This document shows positions 23,356-32,151 of a DNA stretch of 37,018 nt, one piece after another; within the stretch, counting starts at the first letter, position 1; each line of letters opens with the position of its first letter. The position numbers and the translations under genes are program-made. The notes beneath the pieces were generated by a model. It was given only the letters and a program-made list of their open reading frames with translations, made no database searches and was not told the DNA's origin. Source of the DNA: Candidatus Homeothermus arabinoxylanisolvens (GTDB lineage Bacteria; Bacteroidota; Bacteroidia; Bacteroidales; Muribaculaceae); NCBI GenBank assembly GCA_001689405.1, contig LUJO01000010.1, forward strand, positions 1-37,018, given 5' to 3'.

Positions 23356-24384
23356 TTATATTGTGGTTTCCGGTACTTCGTGGCGCAGGTCGTAGTGATT
23401 GCGCAGAGCCTCAAAGTTGTCGGGCGAGGTTTTCAGAGCCGACGTATCGGCGGCGGGGGAGTAGCTTCCGGCAATTGACGGGAGTGTGACATTGTGTGCC
23501 GCTCCGGCGGGTACGGTCTCCTCGGGCGTTATGTCGGGCAGATTGAAGAAACCGGTCAGGGCCTTTAGCGCCATGGCCGTGGCTCTAACCTTGCCCTCCC
23601 GGGAGTATCCCGCTATATGCGGGGTCGCTATGACCGCTTTGTCAAGAAGATGTCGGTTTATATGCGGTTCACCCTCCCAACAGTCTATGGCCGCTGCCGA
23701 GACTTGTCTTCTGTCAATGGCGTCGATAAGCGCTTCGTTATCGATAACCGGACCCCGTGCGCTGTTGATGACAACGGGCCGCTTTGCGAGTTTGTCGAAA
23801 AAGTTTTTATCGGCCATGTGAAATGTCGGGTGGGCGCCCGAGCGTGTGAGCGGAGTATGGAAAGTGATCACGTCGCATTGTCGGGCTATCGTGTCCAAGT
23901 CGGTAAACCCTTCCGCTCCCTCGTTTTCGGCACGTGGAGGGTCGCAACACAGTACATTCATGCCGAGAGTGCGGCCCCAGCGCGCCACTATACCGCCCAC
24001 ATTGCCTACTCCGACCACGCCGAGAGTGAGAGCTTCAGGAGCCGCCGGCGTGTCCCGCCGGTTCATGATTTCGGCAATGGAAGCGAATACATACTGAGCT
24101 ACGGCCGGCGCGTTGCATCCGGGTGCGTTGGCTACCGTTATGCCTGCCTGCTTGCAGTAATCGAGGTCGATATGGTCGGTGCCGATGGTAGCGGTGGCTA
24201 TGAATCGACACCGGCTTCCTTCGAGCAGTTCTTTGTCGCAGCGGGTGCGTGTGCGGGTTATGAGAGCGTCTGCGTCGGCCATGCTTGCCCTGTTGATCTC
24301 TTCAGGTGCAAGATAGCTTATCTCGGCCCATGGCTCAAGCAGACCTTTTATGAAAGGTATGTTTTTTTCTATGACTATTTTCAT
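23356..24384 (-). CDS. pdxB: Erythronate-4-phosphate dehydrogenase
   Basis: This D-2-hydroxyacid dehydrogenase acts in the DXP-dependent route to pyridoxal 5'-phosphate, oxidising 4-phosphoerythronate. The start MKIVIEKNIPFIKG and the segment FIATATIGTDHIDLDYCKQAGITVANAPGCNAPAVAQYV are typical of PdxB. The NAD-binding GVVGVGNVGG (GxGxxG) follows, then NSARGPVIDNEAL with its Arg and the catalytic-His region HIAGYSREGKVRAT. The length is 342 residues from ATG 24384, somewhat shorter than E. coli PdxB (378), with a reduced C-terminal dimerisation part. I prefer ATG 24384 over an upstream start because it overlaps the preceding stop as ATGA. Confidence 0.92.
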   Translation of the reverse strand: MKIVIEKNIPFIKGLLEPWAEISYLAPEEINRASMADADALITRTRTRCDKELLEGSRCRFIATATIGTDHIDLDYCKQAGITVANAPGCNAPAVAQYVFASIAEIMNRRDTPAAPEALTLGVVGVGNVGGIVARWGRTLGMNVLCCDPPRAENEGAEGFTDLDTIARQCDVITFHTPLTRSGAHPTFHMADKNFFDKLAKRPVVINSARGPVIDNEALIDAIDRRQVSAAAIDCWEGEPHINRHLLDKAVIATPHIAGYSREGKVRATAMALKALTGFFNLPDITPEETVPAGAAHNVTLPSIAGSYSPAADTSALKTSPDNFEALRNHYDLRHEVPETTI

Positions 24385-25361
24385 ATGGCTATGTTCCATA
24401 TATAAAGCATTGCATATACGGCTATAACACTTAGAATGGCTATGTAGCTGCGCAGCATGTTGTTTATTGTGAAGAAGTGTCCTATCTGTATGGCTGTGCA
24501 GCAGTTCAGCATGGGCAGATATATGACCAGATGCGAGTAGTCGGCAATGACAAGCAGTACGGTGACAAGCGACAGCACTATCCAGAAGCCGTTGTATGCT
24601 CGGGTGCGGGCATTGTATCCGTAGATCTTGATGATGTTGAATATGCCGAAGCCCATGCCTAAAAACAGGTTGATACCCGTATATACGAGTATCAAAGCTA
24701 TCTCGCGGGTGTCAAGGGCCTTGAATATGCTTACAAATTCCGGTACGGTGAAGCTGTCGAGCGTTATGACTCCGAAGCCCCACATGATCCAATAGGGCAC
24801 GATTATGCCTATGAGCGACGCCAGAAGCCCCCGTAGCGTGAAGCACTGCATCTGGAAAGTGCCTATGAGAAACGCCAGTATGTAGGCTGCATAAGCGTAG
24901 TCGGTAAGAGAACCGAAACTTAGCAGGCAGAATGTGAGAAATATGCGTCGGGTGCGGTCGGGCCGTTGAAACGTGGTGAAAAACGGTATTACGGCAAGCA
25001 TAACGACAAAGCATATGAGGGTGCCGTCGTAGAGTTGGCCCATCAGTGACGGGAGAGCCCCCTGCATTATGAGGAATATGCCGGCAAACAGCATCGATAC
25101 GGAGCGTATGATGTTGAAGCGGCGGTTCATATAGAGCATTGTGCCGGCTATGCCGATGTTGAGAGCGAGGTTTATGCCCAATGATAGTCCGCGGCCGGTA
25201 ATCCACTCGTTGGCCGACGGCAGTCCGAAGCCCGTATTGCCTGTAAGCGGCGATATGTCGCCTGCAAAATAAGCCGTCACGGTTCCGGCCATCGATGCCG
25301 CGAGCATCAGGAGGAAACCGTAACGGGAATGTAGAAATGCGGTCAGTTCCTGCTCTTTCAC
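24381..25361 (-). CDS. Multi-pass inner-membrane protein of unknown function
   Basis: This 326-residue protein is mostly hydrophobic, with roughly eight to nine predicted membrane helices (for example FLLMLAASMAGTVTAYFAG, GINLALNIGIAGTMLYM and IVLSLVTVLLVIADYSHLVIYL). I do not recognise a family motif. The GTG start overlaps the purD stop as GTGA, and its own stop overlaps the pdxB start as ATGA, so it is embedded in the operon by coupled translation. An ATG 19 codons in would cut the first helix. Possible roles include transport linked to the biosynthetic neighbours, but nothing in the sequence shows a substrate. Confidence 0.75.
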   Translation of the reverse strand: MKEQELTAFLHSRYGFLLMLAASMAGTVTAYFAGDISPLTGNTGFGLPSANEWITGRGLSLGINLALNIGIAGTMLYMNRRFNIIRSVSMLFAGIFLIMQGALPSLMGQLYDGTLICFVVMLAVIPFFTTFQRPDRTRRIFLTFCLLSFGSLTDYAYAAYILAFLIGTFQMQCFTLRGLLASLIGIIVPYWIMWGFGVITLDSFTVPEFVSIFKALDTREIALILVYTGINLFLGMGFGIFNIIKIYGYNARTRAYNGFWIVLSLVTVLLVIADYSHLVIYLPMLNCCTAIQIGHFFTINNMLRSYIAILSVIAVYAMLYIWNIAI

Positions 25362-26647
25362 TTCTTTTTCTGCAGGGCTATAAGGTCTTGTCCTATGTCG
25401 CGGCGTACGTATTTACCGTCAAAATCTATAATGGCTACATTTTCATAGCTCTTTTTGAGAGCCGAGGCTATATCCTTGCCATAAGCGCTGACGGCGAGCA
25501 CACGGCCTCCGGTTGTGACAAGCTCGCCCGACGCATTGCGTCCTGTACCGGCCTGAAATACGAAACACTCGTGTGCGTTGTCAATGCCGGTTATGGGCTT
25601 GCCCTTTTCGTAGTGGCCGGGATATCCGCCCGATACCATCATTACGGTTACCGCCGTTCTGGGGTCGATGGTCATGGGTTTGTCGCCGAGTTGACCGAGT
25701 GCGGCGTCATGCATGAGTTCGAGAAGGTCGCTCTCTATGCGGAGCATGACTACTTCGGTCTCCGGGTCGCCCATGCGCACATTGTACTCTATCACTTTAG
25801 GTTCGCCGTCGACGTTTATGAGTCCGAGGAATATGAAGCCCCGGTATTCGATGCCCTCTTCGGCAAGACCCTTTACGGTCGGTTCTATGATGCGTGTGCG
25901 TACTTTCTCCATGAACGTATCGTCGGCAAACGGTACGGGACTCACGGCGCCCATGCCTCCGGTGTTCAGGCCTGTGTCGCCTTCGCCGATGCGCTTGTAG
26001 TCTTTTGCCACGGGCAGTATGCGGTATTCCTTGCCGTCGGTAAGTACAAATACTGAGCACTCGATGCCGGATAGGAATTCTTCAATGACGACCGTGGCCG
26101 ATGATGCTCCGAACATGCCCGAAAGCATCTCTTTGAGCGATTTTTTCGCTTCCTCAAGCGAGTCAAGTATGAGTACGCCTTTACCGGCGGCAAGGCCGTC
26201 GGCTTTCAGTACGTAGGGGGCGTCCAGCTCTTCAAGAAAACGGTAGCCCTCTTCGAGAGTCTCGGCCGTGAAGCTGCGGTAGCGGGCTGTGGGTATACCG
26301 TGGCGTTGCATAAAGCGCTTGGCGAAGTCCTTGCTTCCTTCAAGGCGTGCGCCCTCCTTGCTCGGGCCCACCACAGGTATGTTTTTCTCTTTAAAATAGT
26401 CATAGATGCCCTTTACCAGCGGGTCTTCGTTGCCTACGACTATAAGGTCGATGTTATGGTCGGATACATATTGTTCGATGGCTTCGAAGTCGGTAGGCGA
26501 CATGTTGACATTGGTGCCGTATTCAGTGGTGCCGCCGTTGCCGGGTGCTATGTATAACTTGCGCAGTAGGGGGCTTTGGCTCATTTTCCATGCCAATGCC
26601 GATTCACGGCCTCCCGAGCCGAGAAGTAGTACTTTGTATCCGTTCAT
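25358..26647 (-). CDS. purD: Phosphoribosylamine--glycine ligase (GAR synthetase)
   Basis: This ATP-grasp ligase joins glycine to 5-phosphoribosylamine in the second step of purine synthesis. The 429-residue length is normal for the family. The start KVLLLGSGGRESALAWKMSQSP gives the N-terminal dinucleotide-like fold. The ATP-grasp domain shows YVLKADGLAAGKGVLI, GLNTGGMGAVSP, YRGFIFLGLI and IEYNVRMGDPETEVVM (metal-binding Glu/Asn), and the C-terminal domain ends the protein. It starts 24 bases after the methyltransferase gene stops, with no terminator between, so it belongs to the same transcript. Confidence 0.97.
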   Translation of the reverse strand: MNGYKVLLLGSGGRESALAWKMSQSPLLRKLYIAPGNGGTTEYGTNVNMSPTDFEAIEQYVSDHNIDLIVVGNEDPLVKGIYDYFKEKNIPVVGPSKEGARLEGSKDFAKRFMQRHGIPTARYRSFTAETLEEGYRFLEELDAPYVLKADGLAAGKGVLILDSLEEAKKSLKEMLSGMFGASSATVVIEEFLSGIECSVFVLTDGKEYRILPVAKDYKRIGEGDTGLNTGGMGAVSPVPFADDTFMEKVRTRIIEPTVKGLAEEGIEYRGFIFLGLINVDGEPKVIEYNVRMGDPETEVVMLRIESDLLELMHDAALGQLGDKPMTIDPRTAVTVMMVSGGYPGHYEKGKPITGIDNAHECFVFQAGTGRNASGELVTTGGRVLAVSAYGKDIASALKKSYENVAIIDFDGKYVRRDIGQDLIALQKKK

Positions 26648-26671
26648 AAGATTATACTGTAGTTATTTAAA

Positions 26672-28219
26672 TTATTCTTTTTCTTTATTGTCACTATCGC
26701 CCTGACGCCAGCCTTTGCGGGTGCGCATTGCAGGTATTGTAGGACGTTTGCCTGTAATCATCTTCAGCGCTTTTTCATTGCGCCTTACTGCAAGCGGGTT
26801 CTCGTTGACTGTCTCCGGTTTGGGCATACGGGCCTCCTCCTTTTTCTGCCGTCCGAGTTTTTTAGCTTTGTATTTGTCTTCAAGCGGGCTCGGTTTTCCG
26901 GCCGGACGCCGTTTGTCTTTGCGTCGGTCATCCTTGTTGCCGTCCTTGCCTCCGAAGCCTTTTTTACGGGCGGCCGTGCGCCACTCGCTGTCGGTAAGCC
27001 GCCGCGGCGCCTTGCCTTTGCCCTTTGTCTCCGGTGCGTTTTTACGCAGAGAGTTGCCGCTCTTTCTGAAGCTTTTGTAGTCGCCTTCAAATATTATGTA
27101 TTCACGAAGTTCACATTCAAGCGAGCCGTTGAGCATGGGCATTTTTACCGAGGGTGCGAGGCCTATGCGCTTGAAGTACTCGTCCTGATACCCTATGATC
27201 CATGCGTGGTATCCTTTGAATACGTTTTTGAGCTTGTTGCCTATCATTTCATACAAGCCGTCCATGTCGGCCACCGATATGCGTTCGCCGTATGGCGGAT
27301 TGGTGACAAGCACTCCGTCGGCGGGAGCTTCGGTCCATTGCGACAGCGGCTTTATACATAGGTCGATATAACGCCCCACGCCCGCCTGTTTGATGTTTTT
27401 CTCGGCGATGGCTATGGCTTTGGGCGATATGTCGCTTCCAAATATCTTGTAGTCAAACTCACGCTCTCCGGAGTCATCGTTGTACAGCCGTTCGAAGAGC
27501 TCTTCGTCAAAATCGTTCCATTGCTCGAAGGCGAAGCTTTTGCGGTATACTCCGGGATTTATGTTTGCCGCTATGAGGGCGGCCTCGATGAGGAATGTGC
27601 CGGAGCCGCACATCGGGTCAACCAACGGACACTCGCCGTGCCAGCCGCTTTTAAGCAGTATGCCGGCGGCAAGTACTTCGTTGATGGGGGCCTCGGTCTG
27701 GGCCACACGGTAGCCGCGTTTGTGCAGCGACTCGCCCGAAGAGTCGAGCGACAGGGTCACACGATTGCCGTCGATGTGTACGTTTATGATGACGTCGGCG
27801 TCCTGAAGCCTTACGCCGGGGCGCTTGTCGGCTCCGGAGCGGTCTTTGAAGAAGTCCACTATGCCGTCTTTTACGCGGTAGGTCACGTAGCGTGAGTGAG
27901 TGAAAGTGTCGGAGTTGACTACGGAGTCGATCGAGAATGTCTTGTCGATTGACATTATGGTTGTCCAGTCGAAGTCCTTTGTCATCTCATACAGAGTGTC
28001 GGGGTCGTCGGCCGTGAACTTGACAATGGGTTTAAGTATGCGCAGGGCCGTGCGGCAGCACAGATTGGCTTTGTACATCAGCTCTTTGTCGCCTTCAAAT
28101 GCCACCATGCGTCGTCCTGCTGTCACGTTTTGCGCGCCGAGGTCGGTGAGTTCCTTGGCCAGTATCTCCTCCAATCCCTGAAAGGTCTTGGCAACCATTT
28201 CGTAAGTTTCGGTTTTCAT
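26672..28219 (-). CDS. RlmL-like THUMP-domain 23S rRNA (guanine-N2) methyltransferase with basic tail
   Basis: A THUMP RNA-binding domain (about 60-160) precedes a SAM methyltransferase with LVDPMCGSGTFLIEAAL (about 200-216) and the catalytic TNPPYGERI (about 306-314). This corresponds to the N-terminal RlmL half of the E. coli RlmKL fusion, which makes m2G2445 in 23S rRNA. The RlmK half (m7G2069) is absent. In its place is a ~125-residue Lys/Arg-rich, low-complexity tail (about 390-515, RKSGNSLRKNAPETKGKGKAP and later basic blocks) that could bind rRNA. ATG 28219 overlaps the upstream stop as TGATG; an earlier TTG is less likely. Confidence 0.9.
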   Translation of the reverse strand: MKTETYEMVAKTFQGLEEILAKELTDLGAQNVTAGRRMVAFEGDKELMYKANLCCRTALRILKPIVKFTADDPDTLYEMTKDFDWTTIMSIDKTFSIDSVVNSDTFTHSRYVTYRVKDGIVDFFKDRSGADKRPGVRLQDADVIINVHIDGNRVTLSLDSSGESLHKRGYRVAQTEAPINEVLAAGILLKSGWHGECPLVDPMCGSGTFLIEAALIAANINPGVYRKSFAFEQWNDFDEELFERLYNDDSGEREFDYKIFGSDISPKAIAIAEKNIKQAGVGRYIDLCIKPLSQWTEAPADGVLVTNPPYGERISVADMDGLYEMIGNKLKNVFKGYHAWIIGYQDEYFKRIGLAPSVKMPMLNGSLECELREYIIFEGDYKSFRKSGNSLRKNAPETKGKGKAPRRLTDSEWRTAARKKGFGGKDGNKDDRRKDKRRPAGKPSPLEDKYKAKKLGRQKKEEARMPKPETVNENPLAVRRNEKALKMITGKRPTIPAMRTRKGWRQGDSDNKEKE

Positions 28220-29142
28220 CAATGCTTCAGTCTTAATACGTTATTGGCTTTGGCTTGTATAAGTTTTTCTCCCGGGGCCACATTCTCGGTCACCCATATG
28301 TTACCGCCTATGACAGCGTTGTCACCGATGGTTATTCGTCCGAGTATGGTGGCGTTGGAGTATATGATCACGTTGTTGCCTATTATGGGGTGACGCGGCT
28401 CGCCTTTGACCGGATTGCCGTTTTTGTCAAGGTCAAAGCTCTTGGCCCCTAATGTCACGCCCTGATATATCTTTACATTGCGTCCTACTATGGCCGTCGC
28501 CCCGATGACTATGCCGGTGCCGTGGTCTATGGTGAACGCTTCGCCTATTGATGCCGCGGGGTGAATGTCTATTCCTGTCTCGCTGTGGGCCATCTCGCTT
28601 ATCATTCGCGGTAGTATGGGCACATCAAGAAGCACCAGCTCATGGGCTATGCGATAGTTGCTTATGGCTTTTATGCCGGGATAGCAATATATGACCTCTC
28701 TGACCGATACCGCGGCCGGGTCGCCGTGATAGGTGGCCACTACATCAGTGTTGAGAAGTCTGCGCAGCTCCGGAAGCCGCTCTATGAATTTGCTTGCCTT
28801 GTCCGATGCTTCGGCTTCAGCCTTGTCAAAGTGTGCTGCTCCCTCTTCACAGATTTCCATCGACATGCCGGCATGAATCTGTTCTGTAAGCAGTTTATAC
28901 AGCCGTTCTATCCATAGCCCCGTGAAGTAGGGCAAATTGCTTCGTGTCACATCGCTGTCACCGAAAAACCCGGGGAATATTATGGCTCGGGCGAGTGCAA
29001 TAATCTCTTTTACCGCACTTTGCGCGGGGAGCGGCTCTCCCCTCCAGTGCGATGGGCATATATTGGTGAGATCGTCGCCGGCTGACAGTGCAGAGGCGGT
29101 CTCACGCATAAGCGACTCATGTTGTGAATTAAGTCCCGTCAT
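28219..29142 (-). CDS. cysE: Serine O-acetyltransferase (EpsC type)
   Basis: This enzyme transfers acetyl from acetyl-CoA to serine, the first step of cysteine synthesis. The 307 residues include a helical N-terminal domain (about 1-160) and a left-handed beta-helix of hexapeptide repeats (about 190-295), with GIDIHPAASIGEAFTIDHGTGIVIGATAIVGRNVKIYQGVTLGAKS containing the catalytic-site His residues, and PIIGNNVIIYSNATILGRITIGDN. The domain order matches the longer EpsC form rather than E. coli CysE, hence the loose symbol. It heads the six-gene operon. The -7 box ends only about eight bases from the ATG, so the mRNA may be nearly leaderless, unless translation starts at Met 12. Confidence 0.92.
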   Translation of the reverse strand: MTGLNSQHESLMRETASALSAGDDLTNICPSHWRGEPLPAQSAVKEIIALARAIIFPGFFGDSDVTRSNLPYFTGLWIERLYKLLTEQIHAGMSMEICEEGAAHFDKAEAEASDKASKFIERLPELRRLLNTDVVATYHGDPAAVSVREVIYCYPGIKAISNYRIAHELVLLDVPILPRMISEMAHSETGIDIHPAASIGEAFTIDHGTGIVIGATAIVGRNVKIYQGVTLGAKSFDLDKNGNPVKGEPRHPIIGNNVIIYSNATILGRITIGDNAVIGGNIWVTENVAPGEKLIQAKANNVLRLKH

Positions 29143-29149
29143 TTAACTG

Positions 29150-29180
29150 CAAATGTAGGCAAAAATCCATTATTATACAA
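29150..29180 (-). promoter_or_regulatory. Promoter of the cysE-rlmL-purD-pdxB operon
   Basis: On the minus strand TTG (29178-29180) is followed after 20 bases by TACATTTG (29150-29157). The predicted transcription start, about seven bases further, falls at or next to the ATG at 29142. Confidence 0.65.
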
Positions 29181-29236
29181 TTTTAAAATGACTGATGAGC
29201 ATGCCGGCTCTGAAAAAATATGATGCCTTTTTTTTG

Positions 29237-29336
29237 AAAAAAGACTTTGTAATATTGTTTTTCTTCAAAAAAAAGACTTTCCAATATTGTTTTTTGTATT
29301 AAAAAAGACTTTGTAATATTGTTTTTTGTATCTTTG
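29237..29336 (+). repeat. Three 32-base direct repeats leading into the ATPase promoter
   Basis: The core GACTTTNNAATATTG, preceded by an A-run and followed by a T-run, occurs at 29243, 29275 and 29307, exactly 32 bases apart (about three helical turns). The second copy extends to TTGTAT and the third to TTGTATCTTTG, which supplies the -7 box. This arrangement suits a regulator bound on one face of the DNA, or duplicated promoters. Confidence 0.8.
29329..29336 (+). promoter_or_regulatory. -7 box of the AAA_14/DUF4143 ATPase gene
   Basis: TATCTTTG lies 29 bases before ATG 29365, at the end of the third direct repeat. The closest upstream TTG (29311-29313) is only 15 bases away, which suggests dependence on an activator or a non-standard -33 element. 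Confidence 0.6.
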
Positions 29337-29364
29337 CAAGTGAAAACGATTAATTACATTGGTT

Positions 29365-30555
29365 ATGGAAAGTCTATTTAATACATATACGCGGCGTATA
29401 AAATCGGTAAGGCTGAATTTTTACCGTTATTTATATTCAGGCATCGATTGGAATGACCGCCTTATAGCTATAAAGGGTGCCCGGGGCGTAGGGAAAACCA
29501 CACTCATATTGCAGCATATTAAAAATGACTTTCCCGATTTACGTAAGGCGTTGTATGTGTCGCTCGACAATCTTTGGTTTTCCACCAATTCGCTTGCCCG
29601 GCTTGTCGACTATCACTACACTCACGGCGGTACCCACCTGTTTCTTGACGAGGTACATCGTTATCCTGACTGGCAGACGGCTATTAAAAACCTGTATGAT
29701 GATTATCCTGACTTACACATAGTATATACCGGTTCGTCGATGCTTGAGATTGACCGCAAGCAGGGCGATCTGTCAAGAAGGCAGATTGTCTATACGCTCG
29801 CAGGCATGTCGTTTAGAGAGTATCTGAAGTTTGAGGGAATAGCCGATATACCTCGGATCGATATAAAAACGCTATTGCGGAATCACATGTCGATAGCTTC
29901 ATCGCTGACGGAGAAAGTAAAAATCCTGCCCCTGTTTGAGAAGTATCTGCAGCAGGGTTACTACCCGTTCTATAAGGATACCTACCAAGGCTATGGAATG
30001 AGGTTGCAGGATGTGGCGCGTCAGGTGATAGAGGCCGATATGCCGGCGGTGGACGACATACAGTTCTCCACTATCAGAAAGGTAAGAAAGATGCTTATGA
30101 TTCTTGCTGCGAAAGTGCCACACACTCCCAAGATGGCCGAGCTGTACCGTGAACTGGAGACTACCCGCGAGCAGGGTCTTAAGATGCTCTACTCGCTTGA
30201 ACGTGGCGGACTGCTGTCGCTGCTTTCTTATGAGCCGAAAAACTACCGCAACCTTTCGCGGCCCGACAAGATATATCTTGAGAACCCTAACCTGATGTAT
30301 GCCCTGACCGAGCGTGTCGATAAGGGTACGTTGCGTGAGACATTCTTCTACAATCAGGTTAGTGCGGTCGAGGAAGTGCTCCTCGCTCCCAAAGGCGATT
30401 TTCTTGTAGGACATGATATGCTCTTTGAAGTAGGCGGTAAAAACAAGAGCTTTGAACAGATAAAGGATGAACCCGACAGTTACCTTGCCATAGATGATGT
30501 TGAGGTCGGTTACGGCAACAAAATCCCGTTGTGGATGTTCGGACTTCTGTACTAA
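29365..30555 (+). CDS. AAA_14/DUF4143 family ATPase
   Basis: This is a 396-residue P-loop ATPase. Walker A is GARGVGKTT (about 38-46), Walker B is HLFLDEVHRY (about 91-100), and the sensor-like VYTGSSMLEI is near 120-129. The C-terminal part (about 320-396) has the DUF4143 features: a winged-helix-like segment, then DFLVGHDMLFEVGGKNKSFEQI and a closing LWMFGLLY. The family is very common in Bacteroidetes, often in many copies and often phase-variable or element-linked, with no settled function; similarity to the C-terminal restriction-endonuclease-like fold of archaeal ATPases has been proposed. ATG 29365 is preferred to a TTG six bases earlier. It is monocistronic behind a repeated operator-like region; no clear terminator follows. 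Confidence 0.9.
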   Translation: MESLFNTYTRRIKSVRLNFYRYLYSGIDWNDRLIAIKGARGVGKTTLILQHIKNDFPDLRKALYVSLDNLWFSTNSLARLVDYHYTHGGTHLFLDEVHRYPDWQTAIKNLYDDYPDLHIVYTGSSMLEIDRKQGDLSRRQIVYTLAGMSFREYLKFEGIADIPRIDIKTLLRNHMSIASSLTEKVKILPLFEKYLQQGYYPFYKDTYQGYGMRLQDVARQVIEADMPAVDDIQFSTIRKVRKMLMILAAKVPHTPKMAELYRELETTREQGLKMLYSLERGGLLSLLSYEPKNYRNLSRPDKIYLENPNLMYALTERVDKGTLRETFFYNQVSAVEEVLLAPKGDFLVGHDMLFEVGGKNKSFEQIKDEPDSYLAIDDVEVGYGNKIPLWMFGLLY

Positions 30556-30617
30556 TCATTTAGCGGGCAATGAGTGCACGGGGTCTATGTGCTGACGTTC
30601 GGTAAGAGCGGTTTTAT

Positions 30618-30649
30618 TTGTTTTTGCTATTGACTTCTTTGTATATTTG
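30618..30649 (+). promoter_or_regulatory. Promoter of the cobamide gene cluster
   Basis: TTG (30618-30620) and TATATTTG (30642-30649) are 21 bases apart. The start of transcription near 30656 decides for ATG 30673 as the cobQ start and leaves no room for a cobalamin riboswitch. Confidence 0.65.
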
Positions 30650-30672
30650 TGGATGGAATTCTATCATTTGCG

Positions 30673-32151
30673 ATGCGAAAAAGACTATCATCGGTTATGT
30701 TGGCGGGTACGGGCAGCGATGTCGGCAAGAGTGTTATTGCTACCGGGTTGTGCCGTATATTCCGACAGGACGGTTACAGGCCCGCTCCGTTCAAGGCCCA
30801 GAATATGGCCCTGAACTCATATGCCACGCCCGACGGGCTGGAGATCGGGCGTGCCCAAGCCGTTCAGGCCGAGGCTGCCGGCGTGGTGTGCCGGTCTGAC
30901 ATGAATCCGCTGCTGCTCAAGCCCACGGGCGAGCATACCTCGCAGGTGGTACTCAACGGACGCCCTATAGGTAATCGTGATGCTTATGAGTACTTCAGGC
31001 GTGAGGGACGCGAGGAGTTACGTGCCGAGGTGCATGCCGCTTACGACCGTTTGGCCGCAATTTATAATCCTGTCGTCATGGAAGGGGCGGGTAGTATCGC
31101 CGAACTTAATCTTCGCGACAGTGACCTTGTGAACATGTCGATGGCCCGCTATGCCGATGCTGCCGTAATTCTCGTGGCCGACATTGACCGGGGCGGAGTC
31201 TTTGCAAGCGTGTATGGCTCGGTTATGCTTCAGGAACAGTCTGACCGCAGTCGTATCAAGGGCGTGATAATCAATAAATTTCGTGGCGACATGCGCCTTT
31301 TCGATGAAGGGCGTGCTATAATCGAGCGGCTGTGCGGTGTGCCTGTGCTCGGTGTGGTGCCGTACCTGAAAAATATGGATATCGAGGCTGAGGATTCCGT
31401 TGCGCTTGAAGAAAAATCGTCCCGTGCCGTGGCCGGTAAAGTGAATGTGGCGGTCATAAGGTTGGACCACATATCGAATTTTACCGATTTTGATGTTCTT
31501 GACACTCATGAACGTATTCACCTGTATTATGCCGGAACTTCAGGCGATATTGCCGATGCCGATATTATAATCGTGCCCGGCACCAAGTCCACGATTGCCG
31601 ATATGCGTAAACTGCATGACAACGGCATGGCTGACGCTGTATGTGCAGCCGCCCGTTCAGGTAAGACCGTGGTAGGCATATGTGGCGGATACCAGATGAT
31701 GGGACTTGAGGTCGCCGATCCCGACGGCGTTGAGGGAAGTCCCGACAGAGTGGCCGGACTCGGGCTTTTGCCGGTAAGGACGACCATGGGAGACAAAAAA
31801 ATCACACGTCAGGTACGGTTTCGTTTTATGGACGATGCTCGTGAATGTACGGGCTATGAGATACATATGGGCACTACTGTCGTTGAAGATGGCGCCGAAG
31901 TGCTTAATATGATTGACGGGTCGGTGCCTGACGGCTGTCGTTCGGCTAACTGCATGGGCAGCTACATACACGGTCTTCTCGACAATGCAGCCGTACTCGA
32001 CCGCATATTTGCCCCGTTTCCCGATGTTCGTGCCATACCGTTTGCCGACCGTGCGGCATACAAGGAGAGCCGTTATGACGCGCTTGCCGACCTGCTGCGC
32101 GAGTATGTGGACATTGACCGTCTTTACAAAATAATGGGGCGCGATGACTGA
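30673..32151 (+). CDS. cobQ: Cobyric acid synthase
   Basis: This glutamine amidotransferase amidates carboxylates b, d, e and g of adenosylcobyrinic acid a,c-diamide, giving cobyric acid. The N-terminal dethiobiotin-synthetase-like ATPase begins MLAGTGSDVGKSVIATGLCR (P-loop about 11-20), followed by PFKAQNMALNSYAT, typical of the family. The C-terminal class I amidotransferase domain shows nucleophile Cys 337 in VVGICGGYQMMG and His 433 in GSYIHGLLDN. The 492 residues are the usual length. I chose ATG 30673 because the GTG at 30649 lies in the -7 box. The end overlaps the next gene by 8 bases. Confidence 0.96.
   Translation: MRKRLSSVMLAGTGSDVGKSVIATGLCRIFRQDGYRPAPFKAQNMALNSYATPDGLEIGRAQAVQAEAAGVVCRSDMNPLLLKPTGEHTSQVVLNGRPIGNRDAYEYFRREGREELRAEVHAAYDRLAAIYNPVVMEGAGSIAELNLRDSDLVNMSMARYADAAVILVADIDRGGVFASVYGSVMLQEQSDRSRIKGVIINKFRGDMRLFDEGRAIIERLCGVPVLGVVPYLKNMDIEAEDSVALEEKSSRAVAGKVNVAVIRLDHISNFTDFDVLDTHERIHLYYAGTSGDIADADIIIVPGTKSTIADMRKLHDNGMADAVCAAARSGKTVVGICGGYQMMGLEVADPDGVEGSPDRVAGLGLLPVRTTMGDKKITRQVRFRFMDDARECTGYEIHMGTTVVEDGAEVLNMIDGSVPDGCRSANCMGSYIHGLLDNAAVLDRIFAPFPDVRAIPFADRAAYKESRYDALADLLREYVDIDRLYKIMGRDD

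Noticed and set aside
29237..29336. CRISPR array or mobile-element ends
   Set aside because: There are only three short AT-rich repeats with no spacers or inverted ends, directly leading into a promoter.
30556..30672. Cobalamin riboswitch before cobQ
   Set aside because: The gap is too short and lacks a recognisable B12 box; a promoter occupies its end.
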